From: Bacteroidales bacterium UBA1722
GTDB taxonomy: Bacteria > Bacteroidota > Bacteroidia > Bacteroidales > UBA932
Direction: 5' to 3'
NCBI GenBank assembly: GCA_002317435.1
Contig: DCIQ01000150.1
Span: 1-6,924, forward strand
DNA length: 6,924 nucleotides
Positions 1-6,924 of the stretch are shown one piece after another; positions within the stretch are counted from its first letter, which is position 1, and each line of letters begins with the position of its first letter. The notes below the pieces were generated by a model that was not told where the DNA came from, searched no databases, and worked only from the letters and a program-made list of their open reading frames with translations. Both the position numbers and the translations under genes were made by a program.

Positions 1-2396
1 TTCGATACGTTGTGGGCGAAGTTGATGGTGGCTCCGAAAGTGGCATTGCGGGTACGGATGAAGTCACCGTTGACCATAACTTCGATACCCTTGTTGGATA
101 CCTTACCTACGTTCTTATAAGCAGCCTGATAACCTGAAGACTGAGGCTGGGTGATAGCCATCACCTGGTTCTTGGTGGCGGTGTTGTAATAAGTAACGTC
201 GAATCCGAGTCTGTTCTTCCAGAAGTGCCATTCGGTACCTACTTCATAAGAAGTGGCGATCTCAGGTTTCAGAGCGGAGTTGGCCTTGGTGGAGGCTACG
301 TTGGTGTAGAGATTTCCGAAAGCGTCAACTTCAGAACCGAAAGCTTCGATGAGCTGATAGGGCTCAGTGTCCTTACCTACCTGCGCGAATGAGAGGCGCA
401 CCTTACCGAGGTCGAGGACATCCTTGTCATAACTTACATTATAGGCATCGAAGATACCGTTCAGCAGAACGGATACGGATGCCGAAGGGTAGAAGTATGA
501 ACGGTTATTTGAAGGGAGTGTGGATGACCAGTCGTTACGTGCGGTGAGGTCAACGTACAACCAGTTCTTGAAGCCTACGTTCACGAATGCATAAACAGAG
601 TTGATCTGTTTTTCATAGATGGAGTTGGAAGCTTTCTGTTTGGTTCCGAGAGCCACGAATGAGGCACCGATGATAGGAGCGCTTTCGCCAAAACCGTATA
701 CGCCTTCCGACTTGTTGTTCATTATGTTCCCACCGATACTGGCACCGAAATCCCAGTTCTTCCAAGTGTTATGGTAAGAAAGGAGGGCTTCTGAGTTGAG
801 TTCACGACCGCCGTTTCTTGTGATGGCCATCGAAGGACGACCCACGAAAGAAGGATCGTTATAGGGATACCAGGTCTTGTACTCGGTAGAGGAATAGTCG
901 ATACCCTGTTTCAGTTTCAAGGTCAGATGATCGGTGAAAGTGATGTTGGCTGCGAACACGCCGAAGAGACGGTCCTTCACGTCACGATTCTTCTCCTGCC
1001 TGATGATCCAGTAGGGGTTCTGGGTATTGGGGTTGGGACCGTACCAGTTCTGATGGTTGTAATTCGTTTCACTGTCCACCCAATACTGATTGAGATCAGC
1101 CATCGAAATGTTGCGGGGGGTCTGCATGATATTCCAGGCTGTACTGTAGAGACCGAGGTTAGGACGATTGTAGCCCACTGTATGGATATAGTTGGCTTTC
1201 ACGTCGAAACTGAGCCACTTGTTCACGTTCAGTCTGTTGACGAGATCGATATTGGTCTTGTTGATGTCGTTCCCGGGTATCACGCCCTTGGTGTCATCAT
1301 AACCGAGAGTCATACGGAAGGGGTTTTCCTTCTTGCCACCGGTGATGGTGACGTTATGGCTCTGGGTGAAACCGGTATTATAGAATGCCTTCATGGCATC
1401 GCCCTGGTCTGTGTAGGGAGTAGTCTTGGAACTGTCATACCAAGCGGGGGTGGTACCGCTGCCGAGAGCAGCACCCCAAGCCTGATCAACAGCCGAATAC
1501 GTTCCGTTGAGACCCTGACCGTATTTGTTCTGAACATCGAGATAGTAAGCGATAGGACTGAAAGAAACCTTACCGGTGTAATTCACGCCCCATCTGCCTT
1601 CTTCATTCAAGCCACCTTTCTTCGTGGTGATGAGGATGACACCGTTACCTGCACGTGAACCGTAGAGAGCCGCAGCGGTCGGGCCTTTCAGCACGGATAC
1701 GGACTCGATATCTTCGGGGTTGATGTCGAATGCACCTCCGGCACGGTCAGTACCGCCCCAGAGGTTGGCATTTGAGCCCTTGCTCTGGCTTGAATCCCAA
1801 GGAATACCGTCCACTACATAGAGAGGAGCGTTGTTGTCGGAGAGGGAGGAGTTACCACGGATAACCACGCTGGTGGATCCGCCGGCACCGGTAGCCGATG
1901 CATTGATGCGGAGACCTGCCACCTTGCCCTGGAGAGCATCTGTAAGGGACACTTCACCACCTCTGGTCAGCACGTCGGATTTAACGTCCTGAACGGCATA
2001 ACCGAGGGATTTTTTCTCACGGCTGATACCGAGAGCGGTAACTACCACTTCGTCCAGCATGGCGTTGTCGACTGCGAGGGTTATCGTCACAGGACCGCCG
2101 TTCCAAACCACTTCCTGAGATTTGTAACCGATACAGGTAATCTCGAGGACCGCACCTGCAGTGGCCTTGTCGATGGTGAATTTACCATCCAGGTCAGTAC
2201 TAGCACCTATCGATGTGCCTTTCACTACGACGAAAGCACCGATGACAGCCTCGCCGGCAGCATCAACGACAGTTCCGACGACGGTTCCCTGATTCTGGAG
2301 AACCTTGGCTCCGGTTTCGGAAGCGAAAGCCGGACAAGCGATACCGGCGCAGGCCAGCATCACCATCAGAATAACTGATGTCAGTTTTTTGATCAT
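1..2396 (-). CDS. SusC/RagA-type TonB-dependent outer-membrane transporter, 3' end beyond window
   Basis: Outer-membrane active transporter of the SusC family, which imports glycans or sugars with a SusD-type lipoprotein lid, driven by TonB. One uninterrupted frame reads from the ATG at 2396-2394 to the left edge: 798 codons of a family that usually runs near 1,000, so the end of the barrel is missing. Residues 1-26 are a signal peptide (MIKK, hydrophobic core, probable cleavage after PAFA). Residues ~38-110 form a carboxypeptidase-regulatory-like beta-sandwich (GTVVGTVVDAAGEAVIGAFV). DEVVVTALG at 115-123 is the TonB-box region. A plug domain follows (LQGKVAGLRI 155-164, VVIRGNSSL 177-185, YVVDGIP 193-199, VLKGPTAAALYGSRAGNGVI 235-254). 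Typical SusC barrel motifs come later: TARNDWSSTLP 618-628 and KPEIATSYEVGTEW 710-723. It is divergent from the sialic acid operon, so sialic acid or sialoglycan uptake (NanO-like role) is an inference. It favours GGT and CTC codons, unlike the operon. The family call is secure; the substrate is not. Confidence 0.96.
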   Translation of the reverse strand, partial: MIKKLTSVILMVMLACAGIACPAFASETGAKVLQNQGTVVGTVVDAAGEAVIGAFVVVKGTSIGASTDLDGKFTIDKATAGAVLEITCIGYKSQEVVWNGGPVTITLAVDNAMLDEVVVTALGISREKKSLGYAVQDVKSDVLTRGGEVSLTDALQGKVAGLRINASATGAGGSTSVVIRGNSSLSDNNAPLYVVDGIPWDSSQSKGSNANLWGGTDRAGGAFDINPEDIESVSVLKGPTAAALYGSRAGNGVILITTKKGGLNEEGRWGVNYTGKVSFSPIAYYLDVQNKYGQGLNGTYSAVDQAWGAALGSGTTPAWYDSSKTTPYTDQGDAMKAFYNTGFTQSHNVTITGGKKENPFRMTLGYDDTKGVIPGNDINKTNIDLVNRLNVNKWLSFDVKANYIHTVGYNRPNLGLYSTAWNIMQTPRNISMADLNQYWVDSETNYNHQNWYGPNPNTQNPYWIIRQEKNRDVKDRLFGVFAANITFTDHLTLKLKQGIDYSSTEYKTWYPYNDPSFVGRPSMAITRNGGRELNSEALLSYHNTWKNWDFGASIGGNIMNNKSEGVYGFGESAPIIGASFVALGTKQKASNSIYEKQINSVYAFVNVGFKNWLYVDLTARNDWSSTLPSNNRSYFYPSASVSVLLNGIFDAYNVSYDKDVLDLGKVRLSFAQVGKDTEPYQLIEAFGSEVDAFGNLYTNVASTKANSALKPEIATSYEVGTEWHFWKNRLGFDVTYYNTATKNQVMAITQPQSSGYQAAYKNVGKVSNKGIEVMVNGDFIRTRNATFGATINFAHNVS

Positions 2397-2544
2397 ATAA
2401 TCAAATGTTTAGTTAATAATTAGTATTAATGTTTTTTCCCGTTTTCTTTTTTGAGGGGAACTATACAACAATAATAGATGCGATATTACGAACTTTTTTT
2501 TCGAAATAATCAAATTTTCATAAGAAAAAGACGCCATTAACTTC

Positions 2545-2609
2545 TCATTTGTCAAAAACAACATATTTGACAAATAATTTCGCCAAATATGCAGCCAATT
2601 GACAAATGA
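2545..2609. promoter_or_regulatory. Cluster of three TTGACAAAT repeats, candidate operator
   Basis: The divergent intergenic region holds three near-identical elements: ATTTGTCAAA at 2547-2556, its exact reverse complement TTTGACAAAT at 2566-2575, and ATTGACAAAT at 2598-2607. Elements 1 and 2 form a perfect 10-bp inverted repeat with a 9-nt spacer. Elements 1 and 3 form a perfect 11-bp inverted repeat (TCATTTGTCAA at 2545-2555, TTGACAAATGA at 2599-2609). The arrangement suits a dimeric transcription factor controlling one or both flanking units, and the third copy overlaps the candidate -33 box of the rightward operon. No regulator gene lies in the window, so the binding protein is unknown. 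The DNA is AT-rich, so some repetition could arise by chance, though three 9-10-bp matches in 61 bp are more than I would expect. Confidence 0.5.
2562..2591. repeat. 8-bp perfect inverted repeat CATATTTG / CAAATATG
   Basis: CATATTTG at 2562-2569 is the exact reverse complement of CAAATATG at 2584-2591, with a 14-nt spacer. The left arm overlaps the second TTTGACAAAT element, so this may be part of the same regulatory site. With no GC in most of the stem it would be a weak hairpin in RNA, and it is not followed by a T-run, so I do not call it a terminator. Confidence 0.35.
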
Positions 2610-2630
2610 CACTTCCAATCCATACTTTTT
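2598..2630 (+). promoter_or_regulatory. Candidate Bacteroidetes-type promoter of the sialic acid operon
   Basis: ATTG at 2598-2601 resembles the -33 box (consensus TTTG). After 21 nt, TACTTTTT at 2623-2630 matches the Bacteroidetes -7 consensus TAnnTTTG at five of six fixed positions. Transcription would then begin around 2636-2640, leaving a leader of roughly 45 nt before the lyase ATG at 2683. The leader is A-rich (an A-run at about 2669-2675) and has no Shine-Dalgarno sequence, as is usual in this phylum. I found no equally good promoter on the minus strand for the SusC gene; the best -7-like string (CAATAATA at 2469-2476 on the plus strand) lacks a well-spaced -33 box. Confidence 0.35.
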
Positions 2631-2682
2631 ATATGTTCTCCCATAATTATTTGGTAGATTCGCGATAGAAAAAAACATATCT

Positions 2683-3600
2683 ATGGAAAAGATAATCGGT
2701 CTGATAGACGCTCCGTTCACCCCGTTCACCGCTGACGGTGACGTGAATTGCGAACCCATCCCGGCATACGCGGCGATGCTGGCTGAAAACGGCATGAAGG
2801 GAGTTTTCATAAACGGATCTTCCGGAGAGGGATATATGCTCACCGAGGAAGAACGCATCCTGCTGGCGGAAAAATGGATAACCTCCGTGCCTGCAGGATT
2901 CAAGGTCATAGTTCACGTAGGAAGCACCTGCGTGAGACAGAGCCGCACTCTGGCGGCACACGCACAGAAAATCGGCGCCTGGGGCATCGGGGCGATGGCA
3001 CCTCCCTTCCCGAAAATAGGCAGAATCGAGGAACTGGTAAAGTATTGCGAAGAGATCGCATCAGCCGCTCCGGACCTTCCTTTCTATTTCTACCACATCC
3101 CGGCATTCAACGGGGCCTATCTCCCGATGGTGGATGTCCTGAAGGCCGTGGACGGCCGCATCCCCAACTTCGCCGGCATCAAGTACACCTATGAAAGCCT
3201 CTATGAGTATAATCAGTGCCGTCTGTACGGAGGGGGCCGGTTCGACATGCTGCACGGACAGGACGAGACCATTCTCCCCTCTCTGGCCATGGGAGGTGCA
3301 CAGGGAGGCATCGGGGGGACCACGAACTACAACGGCCGCGAACTGAACGGCATCATCGAAGCGTGGAAGGCGGGAGACATAGAGACAGCCCGCGAGAAAC
3401 AGAACTTCTCCCAGGATGTGATAAATGTGATTTGCCACTACCGTGGCAATATAGTCGCCGGCAAACGCATCATGAAACTCATCGGCCTGGACCTCGGGCC
3501 GAACCGTACACCGTTCCGGAACATGACGGATGAGGAGGAAGCCGCCATGAAACGTGAACTGGAGGAGATAGGTTTCTTCGAAAGGTGCAACAGATTCTGA
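2683..3600 (+). CDS. nanA: N-acetylneuraminate (sialic acid) lyase
   Basis: Cytoplasmic class I aldolase of the DHDPS/NAL superfamily that splits N-acetylneuraminate into N-acetylmannosamine and pyruvate through a Schiff base. The protein has 305 residues, close to the usual ~300. Visible signatures: the carboxylate-binding loop GSSGEG at 45-50, catalytic Tyr137 in YFYHIPAFNG, Schiff-base Lys167 in AGIKYTYESLYE, and the sugar-binding stretch HGQDETILPSLAMGGAQGG at 191-209 followed by IGGTTN. The HGQDE (Asp194, Glu195) and GGIGGT segments match the lyase branch (E. coli NanA has YDE and GGIGST) better than dihydrodipicolinate synthase. The ATG is chosen because MEKIIGLIDAPFTPF aligns with the family N-terminus. 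It is the first gene of the operon, 19 nt before the transporter. Context with transporter and sialidase supports the specificity; Bacteroides homologues are sometimes called nanL. Other pyruvate aldolases of the superfamily remain a small possibility. Confidence 0.92.
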   Translation: MEKIIGLIDAPFTPFTADGDVNCEPIPAYAAMLAENGMKGVFINGSSGEGYMLTEEERILLAEKWITSVPAGFKVIVHVGSTCVRQSRTLAAHAQKIGAWGIGAMAPPFPKIGRIEELVKYCEEIASAAPDLPFYFYHIPAFNGAYLPMVDVLKAVDGRIPNFAGIKYTYESLYEYNQCRLYGGGRFDMLHGQDETILPSLAMGGAQGGIGGTTNYNGRELNGIIEAWKAGDIETAREKQNFSQDVINVICHYRGNIVAGKRIMKLIGLDLGPNRTPFRNMTDEEEAAMKRELEEIGFFERCNRF

Positions 3601-3619
3601 CACATAGACGATTCACGCC

Positions 3620-4879
3620 ATGATCGGACATACTTCCGAATCCCGCCGCACGGGAATATATCCCTGGGTATTGGTAGCCCTGCTGTGGGGAGTGGCCCTG
3701 CTGAACTATATGGACCGGCAGATGCTCTCCACCATGAAGGACGCCATGGCGGTCGATATCACGGAACTGGAATCCGCGACCAATTTCGGACGCCTGATGG
3801 CCATGTTCCTCTGGATCTACGGACTGATGAGCCCACTGTCCGGAGTCATCGCGGACCGGGTGAGCAGAAAATGGCTCATAGTCTCCAGTCTCTTCGTATG
3901 GTCCGCCGTCACCCTGATGATGGGTTTCTGCGAAACGTTCACCCAGATATACTGGCTGAGGGCTCTGATGGGCGTAAGCGAAGCGCTCTACATCCCCGCC
4001 GGACTCTCCCTCATCGCCGACTGGCACACGGAGAAGACCAGATCGATTGCCGTAGGCATACACATGACAGGATTATATACGGGACAGGCTCTGGGCGGAT
4101 TCGGAGCCACCATCGCCGGAGCACACAGCTGGCATACGGTATTTCTCTGCTTCGGAGGGGTCGGTGTCGCCTATGCACTGCTGCTGATATTCTTTCTGAA
4201 GGATATCGGACGCGGCGTCACTTCCCCGGAGACTGTCCGCACCACATTCCCGGAAAAACTCCGTTCGCTGACGGGAGGCATCGGGATGGTCCTGGGGAAC
4301 ATCTCCTTCTGGGTCATCCTCCTGATTTTCGCCACCCCGTCCCTGCCCGGATGGGCCACGAAGAACTGGCTTCCCACTCTTTTCGCGGAGAACCTCTCAA
4401 TGGATATGACCGTCGCCGGACCCATGTCCACCTTCATAATCGCCGGAGCGTCATTCTTCGGGGTAATCCTCGGCGGTATGCTCTCCGACAGATGGGTACA
4501 GCGTAACCTCAGGGGGAGAATATATACCAGTTCCATCGGACTCGGACTGATGATACCGTCCCTTATGTTCCTCGGATTCGGGCACAGTGTCGCGACTATA
4601 GCTGGAGGAGGGATACTCTTCGGCATAGGATACGGATTCTTCGACGCCAACAATATGCCGGTGCTCTGCCAGTTCATCCCGTCCCGGAACCGCGCCACGG
4701 CATACGGTATAATGAACATGACAGGCGTATTCGCGGGAGCCGCCATCACAGGATATCTGGGCCGCTCCGTCGATGCAGGTCATCTGGGCCGGGACTTCGC
4801 CCTTCTGGCTGCCGTGGTCGCGGCGGCGCTGCTGATTCAGATCACCTTCCTCAAACCGAAAACCATTGACAAGAAATAA
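3620..4879 (+). CDS. nanT: MFS transporter, probable sialic acid permease (NanT-like)
   Basis: Inner-membrane permease of 419 residues with about twelve hydrophobic segments (roughly 15-30, 56-77, 84-102, 106-133, 143-165, 172-193, 225-240, 266-287, 301-320, 323-343, 359-381, 392-411) and a cytoplasmic central loop near 195-222. The NYMDRQ motif after helix 1 (29-34) is typical of the anion:cation symporter branch of the MFS. Motif A appears as GVIADRVSRK at 75-84 and again, degenerate, as GGMLSDRW at 285-292, the expected half-repeat. The family imports organic anions with protons. Specificity for sialic acid is inferred from its place between lyase and sialidase, the same logic as the MFS NanT of Bacteroides fragilis. 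The ATG lies 19 nt after the lyase stop and only 1 nt separates its TAA from the sialidase ATG, so cotranscription is very likely. No truncation or frameshift is seen. Confidence 0.85.
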   Translation: MIGHTSESRRTGIYPWVLVALLWGVALLNYMDRQMLSTMKDAMAVDITELESATNFGRLMAMFLWIYGLMSPLSGVIADRVSRKWLIVSSLFVWSAVTLMMGFCETFTQIYWLRALMGVSEALYIPAGLSLIADWHTEKTRSIAVGIHMTGLYTGQALGGFGATIAGAHSWHTVFLCFGGVGVAYALLLIFFLKDIGRGVTSPETVRTTFPEKLRSLTGGIGMVLGNISFWVILLIFATPSLPGWATKNWLPTLFAENLSMDMTVAGPMSTFIIAGASFFGVILGGMLSDRWVQRNLRGRIYTSSIGLGLMIPSLMFLGFGHSVATIAGGGILFGIGYGFFDANNMPVLCQFIPSRNRATAYGIMNMTGVFAGAAITGYLGRSVDAGHLGRDFALLAAVVAAALLIQITFLKPKTIDKK

Positions 4880-4880
4880 T

Positions 4881-6368
4881 ATGAAGAAGCTGATAATTCT
4901 TACCATATCGGGCATTATGGCACTTTCCTGCGCCGGAGAGCTTCCGGAAGTGACGATAGAGAGGGACACCACCTTTACGGGCAGGGCGAACAAGTCCGAA
5001 AGACTTCTGGACATCATCATCAGACCTCACGGGGACGTAAGATTGGGAGCCATCTGCCTGGAGATGGAGGGAGCCTCCGCAGTGGAAAGGCTCCACGCCA
5101 TAGCAGGTGATGAAATACTCGGAAGCATCGATGTCCGGGAGGACCGGACAAGTTACAGAATACCGGTAAGGACGAGCCTTACGGACTCCGTATGCATAAC
5201 CGTCGCAGCCGACATAAAGGCTGACGCCGTGGAAGGAACCGGAATCTCCGCCGACATCACCTCCATTACGTTTTCGGGAAGGAAATCAATAGCTGATAAC
5301 CCTGCCCCCGGATTCCGTGAAGTACTTCTGTGCCGCACCAGACTCTTCGCTCCGGGAGATTACGGCTCCACGAATTATCGCATCCCAGCCATATGCACCC
5401 TCCCCGACGGAGCGTTGCTGACCACCACCGACAAACGGAAATACAATGAAGGGGACCTGCCCGAGGACATCGACATCCTCGCCCGCCGCAGTTATGACGG
5501 GGGGCACACCTGGAGCGAACCTGTCACCATCGTCGAGGGACAGGGATTCGGAAAAGGATTCGGAGACGCAGCATTGGCGGTGGCATCCGACAGCACCATA
5601 ATAACCGGGTTCGTGGGAGGCCCGGGCACCTGGAAATCGAACGTGAACGACCCCCTGCGAAGCTTCATCTGCACCAGCACCGACGACGGCCAGAGCTGGT
5701 CGGAGCCTATGGATCTCACGGCGATGTTATGGGGACCTCAGGCTGTGAACCGCGAATGCAGAACCTCCCACTCGGCCTTTTTCGGCTCCGGGCACGGACT
5801 TCTGATAAAGAACGGGGCCTACAAGGGAAGAATAATGTTCGTCTCCGCAGTCCTCTCGAAAGAAAACAGATTCGACAACTACGCCGTCTATTCAGATGAC
5901 TGCGGCGCCACCTGGAAAGTTTCCTCCCTGGCCTATCGCGGAGGAGACGAAGCCAAAGTGGTGGAACTCACTGACGGCCGCATTCTGATGAGCGTCCGCC
6001 AGAGGGGGGAACGCGGATTCAACATATCCGAGGACGGAGGCGCCACCTGGGGAGAACAGGGACGCTGGAGCGAAATATGCACGAACGCCTGTGACGGAGA
6101 CATAATCCGTTTCGACGAGAACACTCTCCTGCACTCCGTACCCAACTCCATGAAAAGGGAAAACGTAACCATATTCCTCAGTCATGACGAAGGAAAGACC
6201 TGGCCGGAACACGCCTCCATCTGCCCGTATCAGTCAGTATATTCCTCGCTGACCATCCTCCCCGACGGGACCATAGGGGCATACATCGAGGAAAACCCTT
6301 CGGGTGCTTGTGAAATGTGGTTTATGAATTTCTCTATGGAATGGCTGAAAAAACACATCGTAAAATGA
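4881..6368 (+). CDS. nanH: Exported exo-alpha-sialidase (neuraminidase), GH33
   Basis: Releases terminal sialic acids from glycans, exported across the inner membrane. I start at the ATG at 4881 (495 aa), not the in-frame TTG at 4866, because MKKLIILTISGIMALSC is a complete export leader; Cys17 suggests a lipoprotein, although the box (ALSC) is not canonical. Residues ~24-150 form a beta-rich N-terminal module, as in Bacteroides sialidases with a lectin-like N-domain. The catalytic propeller follows: YRIP with Arg167, Asp184 in TTDKR (acid/base candidate), Glu357 in GGDEAKVVEL, Arg373 in MSVRQRG, Arg426 in MKRENVTI, and nucleophile Tyr454 in SVYSSLTILPDG. Five Asp-boxes are visible: SYDGGHTW 204-211, STDDGQSW 266-273, SDDCGATW 338-345, SEDGGATW 383-390, SHDEGKTW 434-441. 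All key residues appear intact, so activity is expected. It begins 1 nt after the transporter stop and overlaps the next gene by ATGA. Confidence 0.95.
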   Translation: MKKLIILTISGIMALSCAGELPEVTIERDTTFTGRANKSERLLDIIIRPHGDVRLGAICLEMEGASAVERLHAIAGDEILGSIDVREDRTSYRIPVRTSLTDSVCITVAADIKADAVEGTGISADITSITFSGRKSIADNPAPGFREVLLCRTRLFAPGDYGSTNYRIPAICTLPDGALLTTTDKRKYNEGDLPEDIDILARRSYDGGHTWSEPVTIVEGQGFGKGFGDAALAVASDSTIITGFVGGPGTWKSNVNDPLRSFICTSTDDGQSWSEPMDLTAMLWGPQAVNRECRTSHSAFFGSGHGLLIKNGAYKGRIMFVSAVLSKENRFDNYAVYSDDCGATWKVSSLAYRGGDEAKVVELTDGRILMSVRQRGERGFNISEDGGATWGEQGRWSEICTNACDGDIIRFDENTLLHSVPNSMKRENVTIFLSHDEGKTWPEHASICPYQSVYSSLTILPDGTIGAYIEENPSGACEMWFMNFSMEWLKKHIVK

Positions 6369-6924
6369 ACAGATATATCAAAACATCCATCCTCGCAGCG
6401 ATGACCGTCATCACGATATGCTGCACACCGAAAGCGGCGGAGCCCGACTTGCTGAATACACATATAATCGCCCATCGCGGATATTGGGATCGTGAAGGAA
6501 GCGCCCAGAATTCCATAGCCTCGCTCCGCATGGCGCAGGAACTCGGATGCTACGGCTCCGAATTCGACGTGAACGTCACCGGCGACGGAGTGGCCGTAAT
6601 AAATCACGATGCCACCATAGATGGTTTCCGCATCCCTGAAACATACTATCAGGATCTGAAGGAATGTACCCTCGCCGACGGAGAACACATCTCCACTCTG
6701 AAACAATACCTCGAAGAAGGTATCCGCGGCGCCCACGCCAATATGGAAGCAGGCATCTTCCCCACCAAACTCATCCTGGAGATAAAGACCGGCGAGAGTC
6801 CCGAACACGAGGATTTCATCATAAAGACGGTCGCCGACGAAGTCCGCGCGGCAGGTTTCTTCGCAGCGGAGGCCACCGACCCGTACCTTCGCGAAGGTCT
6901 GGAATTCATCTCCTTCAGCCCCTA
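6365..6924 (+). CDS. Exported glycerophosphodiester phosphodiesterase family protein, 3' end beyond window
   Basis: Member of the GDPD TIM-barrel family, which hydrolyses glycerophosphodiesters to glycerol-3-phosphate and an alcohol. The first 186 codons are present; the gene is cut by the right edge. The ATG at 6365 overlaps the sialidase stop (ATGA), implying translational coupling. Residues 1-20 (MNRYIKTSILAAMTVITICC) are an export leader ending in two cysteines, so a periplasmic or lipid-anchored protein is likely, though the lipobox is not canonical. Catalytic features: His37 in AHRGYW, Glu66 and Asp68 in SEFDVN, His81 in NHDATIDG, Glu139 in LILEIKTG, all at the spacing expected for the metal site and the two catalytic histidines. 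The usual PENT motif is AQNS (47-50), a variant that I recall in other Bacteroidetes members but could not check. Its role beside sialic acid genes is unknown: phospholipid headgroup salvage or a divergent phosphodiester substrate are possible. Confidence 0.88.
   Translation, partial: MNRYIKTSILAAMTVITICCTPKAAEPDLLNTHIIAHRGYWDREGSAQNSIASLRMAQELGCYGSEFDVNVTGDGVAVINHDATIDGFRIPETYYQDLKECTLADGEHISTLKQYLEEGIRGAHANMEAGIFPTKLILEIKTGESPEHEDFIIKTVADEVRAAGFFAAEATDPYLREGLEFISFSP

Noticed and set aside
927..1658. A 243-codon open frame on the plus strand
   Set aside because: It lies wholly antisense to the conserved SusC coding region, and its translation is a low-complexity run of Val, Gly, Glu and Ile with no recognisable domain; it is a shadow of the real gene.
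2430..2460. Possible hairpin (TTCCC/GGGAA on the minus strand) in the SusC leader
   Set aside because: Only five base pairs around a long A-rich loop with no following T-run; too weak to call a terminator or riboregulator.
2545..2609. CRISPR-like or mobile-element repeats
   Set aside because: The repeats are about 10 bp, in mixed orientation and irregularly spaced, with no transposase, cas gene or target-site duplication nearby; an operator cluster fits better.
2409..2909. A 166-codon minus-strand open frame spanning the intergenic region and the start of the lyase gene
   Set aside because: Its first half is antisense to the lyase N-terminus and the second half is AT-rich intergenic DNA; no family features, and it would cover the candidate promoter and repeats.
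4171..4749. A 192-codon minus-strand open frame inside the transporter gene
   Set aside because: It is antisense to an intact twelve-helix MFS protein, and its Pro- and Ile-rich translation reflects complementary hydrophobic codons.
4866..4880. In-frame TTG upstream start for the sialidase
   Set aside because: It would add MTRNN before a complete export leader and overlap the transporter gene; the ATG at 4881 gives a normal signal sequence.

Overview
The window looks like a chromosomal carbohydrate-use locus from a member of the Bacteroidetes, most likely order Bacteroidales. It holds a SusC/RagA-type TonB-dependent receptor, lipoprotein-type leaders, AT-rich intergenic DNA with no clear Shine-Dalgarno sites, and a promoter candidate resembling the Bacteroidetes -33/-7 consensus. 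Genus cannot be read from the sequence alone.

Layout: positions 1-2396 (minus strand) hold most of a SusC-like outer-membrane transporter. Its N-terminus is complete and its C-terminal end runs off the left edge. Positions 2397-2682 are a divergent intergenic region of 286 bp carrying three copies of a TTGACAAAT-type repeat in mixed orientation and a candidate promoter for the rightward genes. Positions 2683-6924 (plus strand) hold a tightly packed operon: N-acetylneuraminate (sialic acid) lyase, an MFS transporter (NanT-like), a GH33 exo-sialidase with a lipoprotein-type leader, and the first 186 codons of an exported glycerophosphodiester phosphodiesterase (GDPD) that runs off the right edge. 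The gaps between these genes are 19 nt, 1 nt and a 4-nt ATGA overlap.

Working model: the exported sialidase releases sialic acid from host-type glycans outside the cytoplasm. The SusC-like receptor (with a probable SusD partner beyond the left edge) may carry the sugar or sialoglycan across the outer membrane. The MFS protein carries free sialic acid across the inner membrane, and the lyase splits it into N-acetylmannosamine and pyruvate. No ManNAc epimerase/kinase gene lies in the window, so the next step must be encoded elsewhere. The GDPD is the unexpected member: it is translationally coupled to the sialidase but has no obvious place in sialic acid catabolism. The parts are recognisable families; the least explained features are the repeat cluster between the divergent genes and the GDPD coupling.
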